Shown here: positions 8,084 through 16,152 of the stretch, one piece after another | How positions within the stretch are numbered: position 1 is the first letter of the stretch | Layout of the letters: each line of letters starts with the position of its first letter | Source: Anaerolineales bacterium | Lineage (GTDB): Bacteria; Chloroflexota; Anaerolineae; Anaerolineales; Villigracilaceae | NCBI GenBank assembly: GCA_026928255.1 | Contig: JAIXKJ010000003.1 | Span: forward strand, 521,833-585,832 | Length of the DNA stretch: 64,000 bases | Reading direction: 5' to 3' | Notes under the pieces: model-generated | Told to the model about the DNA's origin: nothing | Databases searched by the model: none | Seen by the model: the letters and a program-made list of their open reading frames with translations, nothing else | Position numbers and translations under genes: made by a program

Positions 8084-9376
8084 ATGAAAATTTTTCTTGA
8101 AACCATCGGATGTCGTTTGAACCAAGCGGAAATCGAATTGATGTCGCGCCAGTTCCGCGCCGCAGGGCATGAAGTCGTCGCCTCTGCCGCCGAAGCGGAC
8201 ATGGCGGTTGTTAACACTTGCGCGGTTACCACGCAAGCCGCCGCCGACTCGCGCGGAAAGATTCGCAACATCGCGCGCGCGGGCGCGGAAGAAATCGTCG
8301 CCACCGGCTGTTGGACGTCCATTCAGCCCAAAGAGGCGGCGGCGCTGCCCAACGTCTTGCGCGTCGTCGGCAACGACAAAAAAGATTCGCTCGTCGCGGA
8401 CGTGCTGGGTTTGCCGCAAGAAACCTTCGACCTCGAACCGTTAGAGCGCGTTCCGATTCCCGGTTTGCATCGCCGCACCCGCGCCTTCATCAAAGCGCAA
8501 GACGGCTGCAATAATCATTGCACCTTTTGCGTTACCACCATCGCGCGCGGAGAAAGCCGCTCGCGCCCGCTGGCGGAAATCATCGCCGACGTTAACTCGG
8601 CGTTGGCGGGCGACTCGAAAGAGATCGTGCTAACGGGCGTGCATCTCGGCTCGTGGGGACAAGATTTTAGCGAAGCGCGTCATCTGCGAAATTTGATTGA
8701 AGCCTTGTTGCGCGAAACCGACGTTCGACGCCTGCGCCTCTCCTCGCTCGAACCTTGGGATTTAGACGAAGATTTTTTCTCGCTCTGGCATGATCCGCGC
8801 CTGATGCCGCATTTGCATTTGCCTTTGCAATCGGGCTGTGATTCCACCTTGAAGCGCATGGCGCGCAAAATTTCGACGGCTTCCTTCCGCGAGTTGGTTC
8901 ATGCGGCGCGGAGCGTCCTCCCCGAAGTCGCCATCACAACGGACATTATCGCGGGATTTCCCGGCGAAAGCGACGACGAATTTTCCGAAACGTTAGACTT
9001 TGTGCGCGAGATGAAATTCAGCGGCGGACACGTCTTCTCGTATTCGCCGCGCCCCGCCACAGGGGCGGCGCGGATGAAGGGACAGATTAAGCCCGAGGTC
9101 CGCAAGCGGCGCAACCGCATTTTGCAAGAAGCCGTCGCTGAATCCGCAAAAAATTACCGCGAAAATTTTATCGGGCAAACGCTTCCCGTTTTGTGGGAAG
9201 CGATGACCGAATACGAAGCGGGCGGCTGGCGCATGGAAGGCTGGACGGGAAATTATCTGCGCGTTTCGGCGCTCGCGCCCGCGCCGCGCTGGAACGAAGT
9301 GGACGACGTCCTTTTGCAAAATATAGACGGAGAAAAAATGCGCGGCTCGCTCGTCGCGGCGAAAATTTTGACGTAG
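8084..9376 (+). CDS. mtaB: tRNA t6A37 methylthiotransferase MtaB
   Basis: 430 residues. The N-terminal MTTase domain holds the cluster cysteines in ETIGCRLNQAE, VVNTCAVT and ATGCWT; the radical-SAM cluster motif is DGCNNHCTFC (CxxxCxxC). SAM-domain features LTGVHLGSWGQD and HLPLQSGCD follow, and the last about 60 residues fit a TRAM-like RNA-binding domain. It should add the 2-methylthio group to t6A37 in tRNAs decoding ANN codons; motifs favour MtaB over MiaB or RimO. ATG 8084 is chosen over GTG 8060 because it aligns with the family start and has AGAAGG about 11 nt upstream. Confidence 0.9.
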   Translation: MKIFLETIGCRLNQAEIELMSRQFRAAGHEVVASAAEADMAVVNTCAVTTQAAADSRGKIRNIARAGAEEIVATGCWTSIQPKEAAALPNVLRVVGNDKKDSLVADVLGLPQETFDLEPLERVPIPGLHRRTRAFIKAQDGCNNHCTFCVTTIARGESRSRPLAEIIADVNSALAGDSKEIVLTGVHLGSWGQDFSEARHLRNLIEALLRETDVRRLRLSSLEPWDLDEDFFSLWHDPRLMPHLHLPLQSGCDSTLKRMARKISTASFRELVHAARSVLPEVAITTDIIAGFPGESDDEFSETLDFVREMKFSGGHVFSYSPRPATGAARMKGQIKPEVRKRRNRILQEAVAESAKNYRENFIGQTLPVLWEAMTEYEAGGWRMEGWTGNYLRVSALAPAPRWNEVDDVLLQNIDGEKMRGSLVAAKILT

Positions 9377-9429
9377 AATTTCAAGCAGACGGCGGATGTT
9401 CGTCACTGTTTGGGCGGGGGAGAAAGCCG

Positions 9430-9435
9430 TATAAT
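9430..9435 (+). promoter_or_regulatory. Candidate -10 box (TATAAT) for folD
   Basis: TATAAT 30 nt before the folD ATG, followed by a clear ribosome-binding site (GAAGGAG, about 9453-9459). Unlike several promoters here, this one gives a short leader with a Shine-Dalgarno sequence. Confidence 0.5.
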
Positions 9436-9465
9436 TTTTATATCTCTTAAACGAAGGAGCGTTCG

Positions 9466-10344
9466 ATGACGGCTCAAATAATTGACGGCAAGGTAATCGC
9501 GCAACAATTGCGCGAAGAGACGGCGGCGAAAGTGGCGGCGCGAGTCGCGGCGGGAAAATCGCAGCCGACGTTGGCGACGGTTTTGGTCGGCGACAGACCT
9601 GATTCGGCGGCGTACGTTGCTTCCAAAGGGAAAGCCTGCCGCGAGTTAGGCATGGGTTCGGTCAGCGAACATTTAGCGGCGGACGCGACTCAAGAAGAAG
9701 TCGAAGCGTTGGTTCGTAAACTAAACGCCGACCCGAACGTTCACGGCATTTTGGTTCAACTGCCGATGCCCGCGCAAATTGACGAAGAGCGCGTGCTCTC
9801 GTTGATCAGCGTCGAAAAAGACGTGGACGGGTTTTCTCCGCTCAATATCGGGCGGCTGGCGCAGAAGGGGCGCGAGCCGCTCTTTGTGCCTTGCACGCCC
9901 AACGGCTGCATTTATCTGCTTGAAAAATCGGGCGTAAAAATCGAAGGCGCGAACGCGGTTGTCTTGGGGCGCTCGAACATCGTCGGCATGCCCGCGGCGT
10001 TGTTGTTAATTGGAAGAAACGCGACGGTAACGATTGTTCACTCGCGCACGAAAAATATCGCAGACGTAATTCGTCAAGCGGATATTGTCATCGCCGCGAT
10101 TGGGAAGACGGAGTTTGTGCGCGGAGATTGGATCAAGCCCGGCGCCGCCGTCATTGACGTGGGCATTAACGCCGTCCCCGATGCGACGAAGAAAAGCGGA
10201 CAGCGTTTGGTCGGCGACGTTAATTTTGAAGAGGCGAAAGAGGTTGCGGGTTTTATTACGCCCGTGCCCGGCGGCGTCGGTCCGATGACGATTGCCATGC
10301 TAATGGCGAACACGCTCCGCGCGGCGGAGATTCAGGAAGGGTAG
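9466..10344 (+). CDS. folD: Bifunctional methylenetetrahydrofolate dehydrogenase/cyclohydrolase
   Basis: 292 residues, full length for FolD, which interconverts 5,10-methylene-, methenyl- and 10-formyl-tetrahydrofolate using NADP. Signatures are YVASKGKACRELGM (catalytic Lys of the YxxxK type), VQLPMPAQIDEERVL, DVDGFSPLNIGRL, the Rossmann segment VVLGRSNIVGMPAA, and PVPGGVGPMTIAMLM. It stands alone behind its own promoter and is followed by a perfect 12-bp hairpin, so it is probably monocistronic. Confidence 0.96.
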   Translation: MTAQIIDGKVIAQQLREETAAKVAARVAAGKSQPTLATVLVGDRPDSAAYVASKGKACRELGMGSVSEHLAADATQEEVEALVRKLNADPNVHGILVQLPMPAQIDEERVLSLISVEKDVDGFSPLNIGRLAQKGREPLFVPCTPNGCIYLLEKSGVKIEGANAVVLGRSNIVGMPAALLLIGRNATVTIVHSRTKNIADVIRQADIVIAAIGKTEFVRGDWIKPGAAVIDVGINAVPDATKKSGQRLVGDVNFEEAKEVAGFITPVPGGVGPMTIAMLMANTLRAAEIQEG

Positions 10345-10358
10345 TTTATTCGCATAGC

Positions 10359-10386
10359 CAAGAGAGCAAAATAATTTGCTCTCTTG
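10359..10386 (+). terminator. Hairpin terminator after folD
   Basis: A perfect 12-bp inverted repeat (arms 10359-10370 and 10375-10386, loop ATAA) lies 14 bp after the folD stop. A short T-run follows only about 10 nt later, so it may be a weak intrinsic terminator or a 3'-end stabilising hairpin. Confidence 0.6.
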
Positions 10387-10620
10387 CTCGCGGATTTTTG
10401 CTGTTGCATTATGGCGAGAATCTGCGGGCTTATGAGTATTGTCCGCGCTGGGGGACTCTTTGTGTTTTTGCGGTCGGCGCTGGTTTATAATGGGAGGAAT
10501 AAGATATTATAAGTCTGCTTGTTATGTAACGTCCTTTTTGGGGGTAATCGGCGCGTCTGTAAAAAAAGTAGTTGTGCCGCTTCCTCCCAACATTACAAAT
10601 CTAAAATTGGAGTTCCACTA
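10387..10620. other. Intergenic region before the EcsC/TerB-like gene; candidate promoter
   Basis: 234 bases without a convincing gene. A TATAAT box lies at 10486-10491, followed by GGGAGGAATAAG. Sequence beyond 10500 becomes AT-richer, marking the left edge of the accessory stretch. A 60-codon frame across it has no family resemblance. Confidence 0.45.
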
Positions 10621-11688
10621 ATGACGAAAGAAGATGATGTAAAAGCCGAAGCTGAAAATAAGGAAGTTGAGAATACCCTCCAAAACAAACTTGCGGAAAA
10701 CATGATGAACGTATTTGAGTTAGTGGTTTCTGACCGTAGTAGTCATTTTGCCAAACACCCTGACGAAATCCCTGACAAAAAATCTGTTCCATCTATCATC
10801 AATTCGTACTCCCTAACCAATGCCGCTATTTCGGGCGGCGCAGGACTTGTACCAGGCCCTTGGGGTATGGTTGCCGTTATCCCCGAAATCGCCGCTGTCA
10901 TCCGCAATCAGTTGGCGATGATTTACGATGTAGGTATGGCGTATGGAAAAAGTAAAGTTTTGACCAAAGAGCTATTGGCAGGCGTTCTTATAACTGCATT
11001 GGGGGCAAGCGCAGGCTCATTGCTGATTATGCAGGGTAGCAAAGTTTTAGTAAAGCGTGTTGCCTTACGGGCATTTCAGAAAATTATCGCGATGTTAGCG
11101 GGAAAGGTTCTACAACAAGCCCTAAAATTGGCTATCGGCAAATGGCTTCCCGTTGTCGGTGCGGCAGCGCTGGCAGTTTGGTCAAACTACTTGACGCGAC
11201 AAGTTGGCAAAAAAGCCATTGAGATTTTTGAAAAAGAGATTGTGCTTTCGGAAGAGGTTATTGAAGAAATGCCGCTGGAAACTGAATCTGTATCTGCCCG
11301 AACCGTTGTCATTAGCCGTGCGTCTCCTCCAAACATTAGCCCTGACCTGTTAAAGGTGCAAACGCTTATAAATCTAATGAAAATTGATGGCACAATCAAA
11401 GTAGAAGAGCAAGAATACGTGCAAACCATCATAGGAAATGCTGATTTAACAGAAAGCGAAAAGACAGACCTTATGCAGGCAATAGATAAAAGCGGAAAAT
11501 TTGTCGTGGATTACTCGGTGTTTGCTATTTCGCCTGATGACGCGATTGGTTTATTAGTGGATATGGTGATGCTTGCAAAACGCGATGGCGCTTTCCACAT
11601 TACCGAAAAAATGTTTGTAAAGCAGGTTGGTAAATTGCTGGGCTTTTCGGATGATGATATTGATGAAACAATGGCAACTACTGGTTAA
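10621..11688 (+). CDS. EcsC/DUF697-like membrane-associated protein with TerB-like C-terminus
   Basis: 355 residues from ATG 10621. After a charged N-terminus, residues about 60-200 form a hydrophobic helical region (NAAISGGAGLVPGPWGMVAV, then LLAGVLITALGASAGSLLIM) of the EcsC/DUF697 kind seen in membrane-associated proteins. Residues about 245-352 resemble a TerB domain: LINLMKIDGTIKVEEQEYV and MVMLAKRDGAFHITEKMF, two helical repeats each carrying a DGxxxxxE-type acidic motif. TerB domains occur in tellurite- and phage-stress systems and as membrane-tethering modules. Codon use is AT-richer than the neighbours, suggesting acquisition. Function is unknown; the domain calls are from motif reading only. 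Confidence 0.6.
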   Translation: MTKEDDVKAEAENKEVENTLQNKLAENMMNVFELVVSDRSSHFAKHPDEIPDKKSVPSIINSYSLTNAAISGGAGLVPGPWGMVAVIPEIAAVIRNQLAMIYDVGMAYGKSKVLTKELLAGVLITALGASAGSLLIMQGSKVLVKRVALRAFQKIIAMLAGKVLQQALKLAIGKWLPVVGAAALAVWSNYLTRQVGKKAIEIFEKEIVLSEEVIEEMPLETESVSARTVVISRASPPNISPDLLKVQTLINLMKIDGTIKVEEQEYVQTIIGNADLTESEKTDLMQAIDKSGKFVVDYSVFAISPDDAIGLLVDMVMLAKRDGAFHITEKMFVKQVGKLLGFSDDDIDETMATTG

Positions 11689-11917
11689 TCCAGTGGCCGC
11701 CCGCCGATGAACAGCAATGTCAAGGACTGAAAGAAAACTTGATGGAGAAGGCTTCCGCCTACGGAAAAGAAGACAGTTTCTTTTTTCCGCAGACGGAAGA
11801 CATCCCATAAAAATCACACGGGACGAGCCGCAAACCGTTGGGCTGTACTTGGCGCAATTGGCGATTGACGTTCAATTAAAACATGGTTATACTGCAAGAA
11901 ACAGAAAGGTATAACCA
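11689..11917. other. Intergenic region with hairpin and attC-like 3' half
   Basis: It contains an imperfect 20-bp inverted repeat at 11752-11799 (CTTCCGCC...GGCGGAAG type with a short loop) and then the first copy of the 38-bp repeat. A 65-codon frame (11717-11914) crosses both but looks like read-through of the repeat rather than a gene. Confidence 0.5.
11802..11839 (+). repeat. 38-bp direct repeat, copy 1, ending in GTT of GTTGGGC
   Basis: Matches 12678-12715 at 35 of 38 positions, 876 bp apart, flanking the toxin-antitoxin pair. The copy runs into GTTGGGC (11837-11843), which fits the integron R' core GTTRRRY and is exactly complementary to GCCCAAC at 12566-12572. Confidence 0.8.
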
Positions 11918-12175
11918 ATGGCAACTACAGTTAAAACGGCTATCTCAATTCAAAAATCTTTATTCGAGCAGGCTGAAAATCTGGCGCAGGAATTAAACGT
12001 TTCCAGAAGTGAGTTATTTGGACTTGCTATTGAAACATTTGTCAAAACTCATCAGAATCAAATGTTACTGCAGGAAATCAATAAAGCATATTCTGATGAA
12101 CCAGATATCAGCGAAAAAATTCGTCTCTCCAAAATGCGCAAACAACATCGAAAAGTTGTGAGGGACAAATGGTAA
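11918..12175 (+). CDS. Ribbon-helix-helix antitoxin, MazE-like
   Basis: 85 residues. The first half (VKTAISIQKSLFEQAENLAQ, then LNVSRSELFGLAIETFVK) is a typical ribbon-helix-helix DNA-binding domain; the charged C-terminal tail would wrap the toxin. It overlaps the toxin gene by 7 nt, the usual order antitoxin then toxin. Such antitoxins neutralise the toxin and repress their own promoter. A GGTATAAC stretch with weak ribosome-binding features lies just before ATG 11918. Composition is AT-richer than the chromosome around it. Confidence 0.88.
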   Translation: MATTVKTAISIQKSLFEQAENLAQELNVSRSELFGLAIETFVKTHQNQMLLQEINKAYSDEPDISEKIRLSKMRKQHRKVVRDKW

Positions 12176-12525
12176 TCAATCAAGGCGATATTTACTGGAT
12201 AGAGTTGGATGAGCCAACAGGGTCAGAGCCAGGTTACAGCCACCCTCACGTTGTCGTCCAAAATAATGTTTTCAATGCCAGCAGAATTAACACTGTGATT
12301 GTGTGTGCTTTAACTTCAAATATTAGAAGAGCAGAAGCCCCAGGAAATATACTTCTTGAAAAAGGCGAAGCGAATTTATCAAGGCAAAGCGTAGTTTTAG
12401 TTTCCCAAATTTTTACGGTAGATAAGACGCAGTTGGGAGAATTTATTGGCACACTGTCGGAACGTCGAATAAAGCAGATAATTGAAGGCATTTACTTGAT
12501 GACAGAAATTCGCAATCTTGATTGA
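12169..12525 (+). CDS. MazF/PemK-family mRNA interferase toxin
   Basis: 118 residues, typical length. Family landmarks are GDIYWIELDEPTGSEPGY, the strand HPHVVVQNNVFN, VCALTSNI, and LSRQSVVLVSQIFTVDKTQL (the conserved Arg/Ser segment of the active site). It should be a ribosome-independent endoribonuclease cleaving mRNA at a short motif that cannot be predicted here. It overlaps the antitoxin gene. The pair sits between attC-like repeats. Confidence 0.92.
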   Translation: MVINQGDIYWIELDEPTGSEPGYSHPHVVVQNNVFNASRINTVIVCALTSNIRRAEAPGNILLEKGEANLSRQSVVLVSQIFTVDKTQLGEFIGTLSERRIKQIIEGIYLMTEIRNLD

Positions 12526-12565
12526 GTGGTTTTAGATAGGTAAGGAGTCTTGCACAACAAAAACA

Positions 12566-12713
12566 GCCCAACAAAGCGTGCAGCGGATGCTGAGGACTCG
12601 GCGCACATCCCAAGCAGTTTTCTACGCCTTAGCCTTTTCCGGTTGGGCGGCTTCGCCGTCCCCGCCCCAGCGCGGATATCCCATAAAAATCACACAGGAC
12701 GAACCGCAAACTG
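12566..12713 (+). other. attC-like recombination site, candidate
   Basis: Starts with GCCCAAC (fits R'' RYYYAAC) and continues AAAGCGTGCAGCGGA, a sequence style seen at integron attC sites. Two possible R' cores follow: GTTGGGC at 12642-12648 and GTTAAGT at 12713-12719, the latter at the end of the second 38-bp repeat. Internal L-box symmetry is weak. This is a structural reading, not confirmed by a covariance model. Confidence 0.4.
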
Positions 12714-12715
12714 TT
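12678..12715 (+). repeat. 38-bp direct repeat, copy 2, abutting the recJ stop
   Basis: 35 of 38 identical to 11802-11839. Its end, GTT, forms part of GTTAAGT and overlaps the recJ stop codon (complement of 12714-12716), so the element joins the chromosome exactly at the 3' end of recJ. Confidence 0.8.
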
Positions 12716-14429
12716 AAGTGGCTTTCAAATCCTTCAAATTTAATTGATAGGTAACGCGCCCGTTGAACTCGTTTGGCTCGTAGGCGAAGAGCGCGTCCAC
12801 GTGCGCGGGCATGGACGTGTGCCAAGCGCCGAGCCCAAAGCCGATGGCATTGTGCGAAAAACCTTTGGCATCCTCGACGACCAATTTGAGGTGTTTGCCG
12901 TCCGCACCGACGGTGCGCGAACTTTTGACCTTCATCCGCCGCGCCACGAAAGAGGCTTCGCGGTTGCCGTACCCGGTCGGTTCGAGATACTTCAAACCCT
13001 TTTCGTAAACCTCGGGGCGCATTTCCGATAAATCCACTTCCATGTCCGCCGTAACAACCGGTTTTAATTCTTGTCCCGCTAATTGATTTTCGGCGATGGA
13101 TTTCAGGCGCGAGATTAACACTTCGAGGTTTTCGTTGCGGACGGTGAAGCCGGCCGCGGCGGCGTGTCCGCCGTGCCGCACGAGCAAATCCGCGCATTGG
13201 TCGAGCGCGTCGGTGATGTGAAATTCAGGGATCGAGCGGCACGAGGCGCGAGTCTCTTCTTCGCCTTTGAAGGCGACGACGGCGGGGCGATAATATTTTT
13301 CCGTCAGGCGCGAGGCGGCGAGACCGACCACGCCCGGGTTGAAGCCTTCGTCGGCGGCGAAAAGCAGGCAGGCGTCCGCGCCGTCGTCTAACGCAATCTC
13401 TTCGGCGCGGACTTGCATCTCGCGCGTCAGGCGTTGGCGTTCGCGGTTTTGCAAGTCTAGCTGTTGGGCGAGTTGGCCGGCTTTGAAAGCGTCGGCGGTG
13501 GTCAGCAATTCAAAAGAAGCCAGCGCTTCTTTGAGTCGCCCCGCCGCGTTCAAGCGCGGACCGAGCGCAAAACCGATATGCCCCGCGTCGAGTTTCGCCA
13601 TCGGAATTTCGGCGACGGCGGCCAGCGAGAACAATCCCTGCCGCGTGGTTTGGCGCATTTGACGCAAGCCTTTCTTGACCAGCGTTCGATTTTCGCCGAC
13701 CAGCGGCGCTAAATCGGCGACGGTGCCAAGCGCGACCAAATCGAGCAGCGAGTTGAGAACTTGCGCGGCGGACGAAAATTCGCCGTCGTTTTCTTTGGCG
13801 AGGTAAAGCGCTTCCGCGATTTTGTAGGCGACGCCGACTCCCGCTAAATCTTTATCGGGGTATAAATCGCCGCGCCGCTTCGGATCAATAACCGCCAACG
13901 CCGACGGCAGGTTTTCGTCGTCGGGGTGGTGGTGGTCGCTGATAATTAAATCCAAGCCCAAAGCGCGGGCGTGCGCCGCTTCGTCCGTCGAGCGGATGCC
14001 GCAATCTACGGTGATGATCAGCGAAACGCCGCGATTCTTTAATTCGTCCAGCGCCGCGTTGTTGAGGCCGTAGCCTTCGTCGAAGCGGTTGGGGATGTAA
14101 CTTTGCGCGTCCGCGCCGAGTTTGTTCAGCGCCTCGATTAGCAATGCGGCGGCGGTTACGCCGTCCACGTCGTAATCGCCATAGACGGCGATGGATTCTT
14201 TGCGCTTAAGCGCCGCGCGAATGCGCTCGACGGCGACGCGCATATCGGTCATTTGAAAAGGGTCGGTGTTGAAAGTCGGTTCGCCGCGCAAGTAAGCGCG
14301 AGCGGATGCGTCGTCGGCGAAGCCGCGATTGAAAAGAATCTGGCGCAGGATGGGAGGAAAAGCCGCTAACGCCGAATCCGCTTCGGGCGTTACGGGCGGC
14401 GCGATGTTCCAAATTTTGTCTGTGGTCAT
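12714..14429 (-). CDS. recJ: Single-stranded-DNA-specific exonuclease RecJ
   Basis: 571 residues. DHH-family motifs are YGDYDVDGVTAAALL, TVDCGI, ISDHHHPDDE and DLVALGTVADLAPL; LGPRLNAAGRL follows, and DHHA1 contains RHGGHAAAAGFTV. A C-terminal OB-like domain ends the protein. It degrades ssDNA 5' to 3' in recombination and mismatch repair. ATG 14429 is chosen although the frame runs 19 codons further up, because a TATACT -10 box lies 6 nt before it and family alignment starts there. Confidence 0.95.
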   Translation of the reverse strand: MTTDKIWNIAPPVTPEADSALAAFPPILRQILFNRGFADDASARAYLRGEPTFNTDPFQMTDMRVAVERIRAALKRKESIAVYGDYDVDGVTAAALLIEALNKLGADAQSYIPNRFDEGYGLNNAALDELKNRGVSLIITVDCGIRSTDEAAHARALGLDLIISDHHHPDDENLPSALAVIDPKRRGDLYPDKDLAGVGVAYKIAEALYLAKENDGEFSSAAQVLNSLLDLVALGTVADLAPLVGENRTLVKKGLRQMRQTTRQGLFSLAAVAEIPMAKLDAGHIGFALGPRLNAAGRLKEALASFELLTTADAFKAGQLAQQLDLQNRERQRLTREMQVRAEEIALDDGADACLLFAADEGFNPGVVGLAASRLTEKYYRPAVVAFKGEEETRASCRSIPEFHITDALDQCADLLVRHGGHAAAAGFTVRNENLEVLISRLKSIAENQLAGQELKPVVTADMEVDLSEMRPEVYEKGLKYLEPTGYGNREASFVARRMKVKSSRTVGADGKHLKLVVEDAKGFSHNAIGFGLGAWHTSMPAHVDALFAYEPNEFNGRVTYQLNLKDLKAT

Positions 14430-14435
14430 TTTGAA

Positions 14436-14441
14436 AGTATA
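14436..14441 (-). promoter_or_regulatory. -10 box (TATACT) for leaderless recJ
   Basis: On the minus strand TATACT is followed by 6 nt and then the recJ ATG at 14429, so transcription should begin at or beside the start codon. Confidence 0.5.
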
Positions 14442-14473
14442 AACGATTATCCAGTCGGAGAAATGCGAACGGG

Positions 14474-14479
14474 TATAAT
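14474..14479 (+). promoter_or_regulatory. -10 box (TATAAT) for the gene at 14501
   Basis: TATAAT is followed by a Shine-Dalgarno sequence (AAGGAG at 14489-14494) and ATG at 14501, with a 6-nt spacer. It lies in the same short divergent region as the recJ promoter. Confidence 0.5.
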
Positions 14480-14500
14480 TAAGCAAATAAGGAGTTTGCC

Positions 14501-15016
14501 ATGAGAGCGTTAACGCCCGAAGAAAAAATTTCTACCGTGTTTGTTTATACGCCGACGCTGCTTGTGCGCGGGGATTTGATTCTGCGCGAGAACATCCGCG
14601 CCAGCATTTGGCTGCGGACGCAAGGCGTGCCGAATTTTATCCATTTGTATAACGCACAGATTATGCAGTTGGCTGGCTCTCCGCCAAAAAATTATGCGAT
14701 GGCTGAAACTTTTATTCCGACGGCGGAGGTGATCGCTTTTCACATTGCGCCGCCCGCGCAGGATACGCTGGATTACGACGCGACGGAGACCAACCGTAAG
14801 ATGGAGCCAGTTTTTGTTTTGGCGGGTTCGTTCGAGATGAGAGCCAAAATGCGGATTTCCACATCCGCCGATTTCGCTTCCAGTTTGGACGTGATGAACT
14901 CGACTTGGCTGTCTTTGTACGAAGCGGAAGTTTCTAACCCGTATATTCCGCCGTTGAAGATGACCGTGCCGATGTTGTTGGCGCGTCCGGGCAAGTTGAC
15001 CGTTAATTTAACGTAA
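14501..15016 (+). CDS. Conserved-looking protein of unknown function
   Basis: 171 residues, soluble, no signal peptide or membrane segment. It begins MRALTPEEKISTVFVYTPTL and has a beta-rich pattern (LVRGDLILRENIRASIWL, VFVLAGSFEMRAKMRI). I do not recognise the family. A strong ribosome-binding site and promoter, and normal codon use, support a real gene. It precedes tgt by 17 nt and probably shares its transcript. The TLLVRGD and LPxPxPxK-like PPLKMTVPMLLARPG segments are the most distinctive parts. Confidence 0.65.
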   Translation: MRALTPEEKISTVFVYTPTLLVRGDLILRENIRASIWLRTQGVPNFIHLYNAQIMQLAGSPPKNYAMAETFIPTAEVIAFHIAPPAQDTLDYDATETNRKMEPVFVLAGSFEMRAKMRISTSADFASSLDVMNSTWLSLYEAEVSNPYIPPLKMTVPMLLARPGKLTVNLT

Positions 15017-15033
15017 AGCGTTGAAATCTCTTC

Positions 15034-16152
15034 ATGTTTGAATTTAATATTACGTCTGAAAACAACCGTTCGCGGACGGGCGTCTTTGCCACGCCGCACG
15101 GCGATTTGACGACGCCGGTCTTCGCGCCAGTCGGCACGCAAGCCGCCGTCAAAACGCTGACGCCCGAACACCTTAAAGGAATCAACGCCTCGCTAGTGTT
15201 GAGCAACACCTATCATTTGTACCTGCGGCCGGGCGACGAGTTAGTGCGCGACATGGGCGGATTGCATAAATTCATGCAATGGGAAAATCCGATGTTGACC
15301 GACTCGGGCGGCTTCCAAGTTTTTTCCCTTTCGCAAACGCGCAAGGTGGACGAAGACGGCGTTACCTTCAAAAGTCATATTGACGGTTCGACGCATCGCT
15401 TCACACCGGAGAAATCAATCGCCATTCAAGAGAATCTCGGCGCGGACATCATCATGGCGTTTGACGAATGTTCCGACCCGAACGACCGCGCCTACATCAA
15501 AAGCGCGATGGAGCGCACGCATCGCTGGGCGGAACGCTCGCTGAAAGCGAAGACGCGCGCCGACCAAGCGCTGTTCGGCATCGTGCAAGGCGGCGTGGAC
15601 GCGGCGCTGCGGACGCAATCGGCGACCTTCATCGCCGCGCTGGACACGCCAGGCATCGCCATCGGCGGTTTGTCCGTCGGCGAAACAAAACAAGAAATGC
15701 ACGACACGCTCGACGTGGTCATGCCGTTGTTGCCGAAGGAGAAGCCGCGTTACTTAATGGGCGTCGGTACGCCGGAAGATTTAATCAACGGCGTGTTGCG
15801 CGGCGTGGACATTTTCGACTGCGTGCTGCCGACTCGTTTGGCGCGGCATCATTCGGCCTTTGCGCCCGAAGGACGGCTGAACTTAATGAACGCGACCTTT
15901 GCGCGAGACGAACGCCCGATTGACGAGGCGTGCGATTGTTACGCCTGCCAAACGTTTACCCGCGCTTATGTCCGCCATTTGATTGTGGCGAAGGAAATGT
16001 TGGCGGGGACGTTAATTTCAATTCACAACTTGCGCGCGCTGATTCGGCTGATGGAGCAAATCCGCGTTTACATCGCCGAGGGAACTTTTGAGGCGCGGGC
16101 CGAGGAGTTGCTGGCGCAGTGGGCGAATAACGCGAAGAGGAAAAATACATGA
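15034..16152 (+). CDS. tgt: tRNA-guanine (queuine) transglycosylase
   Basis: 372 residues, full length. Tgt exchanges G34 for preQ1 in tRNAs with GUN anticodons. Visible motifs are MLTDSGGFQVFSLS (catalytic Asp), MAFDECSDP, VQGGVDAALR, GGLSVGETKQEM, the nucleophile region IFDCVLPTRLAR, and the zinc site CDCYACQ with a downstream His (LISIHNL). tRNA-Asp(GUC), a normal Tgt substrate, is also encoded in this window. Its stop overlaps the uppP start by 4 nt. Confidence 0.96.
   Translation: MFEFNITSENNRSRTGVFATPHGDLTTPVFAPVGTQAAVKTLTPEHLKGINASLVLSNTYHLYLRPGDELVRDMGGLHKFMQWENPMLTDSGGFQVFSLSQTRKVDEDGVTFKSHIDGSTHRFTPEKSIAIQENLGADIIMAFDECSDPNDRAYIKSAMERTHRWAERSLKAKTRADQALFGIVQGGVDAALRTQSATFIAALDTPGIAIGGLSVGETKQEMHDTLDVVMPLLPKEKPRYLMGVGTPEDLINGVLRGVDIFDCVLPTRLARHHSAFAPEGRLNLMNATFARDERPIDEACDCYACQTFTRAYVRHLIVAKEMLAGTLISIHNLRALIRLMEQIRVYIAEGTFEARAEELLAQWANNAKRKNT

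Noticed and set aside
10439-10621. 60-codon plus-strand frame before the EcsC/TerB-like gene
   Set aside because: Non-ATG start, Cys/Val-rich odd composition, lies over the probable promoter, and the frame ends at the next start.
11717-11914. 65-codon frame between the EcsC/TerB-like gene and the antitoxin
   Set aside because: It runs through a hairpin and the 38-bp repeat, whose second copy gives the same peptide core PIKITxDEPQTV without a gene; read-through of a repeat is more likely.
12642-12648. GTTGGGC taken as the R' end of an 83-bp attC
   Set aside because: It fits the core and pairs with GCCCAAC, but the GTT at the shared end of both 38-bp repeats explains the flanking duplication better; kept only as an alternative end.
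12622-13197. 191-codon minus-strand frame at the end of recJ
   Set aside because: Out of frame with recJ, Arg-rich, and crosses the attC-like repeat.
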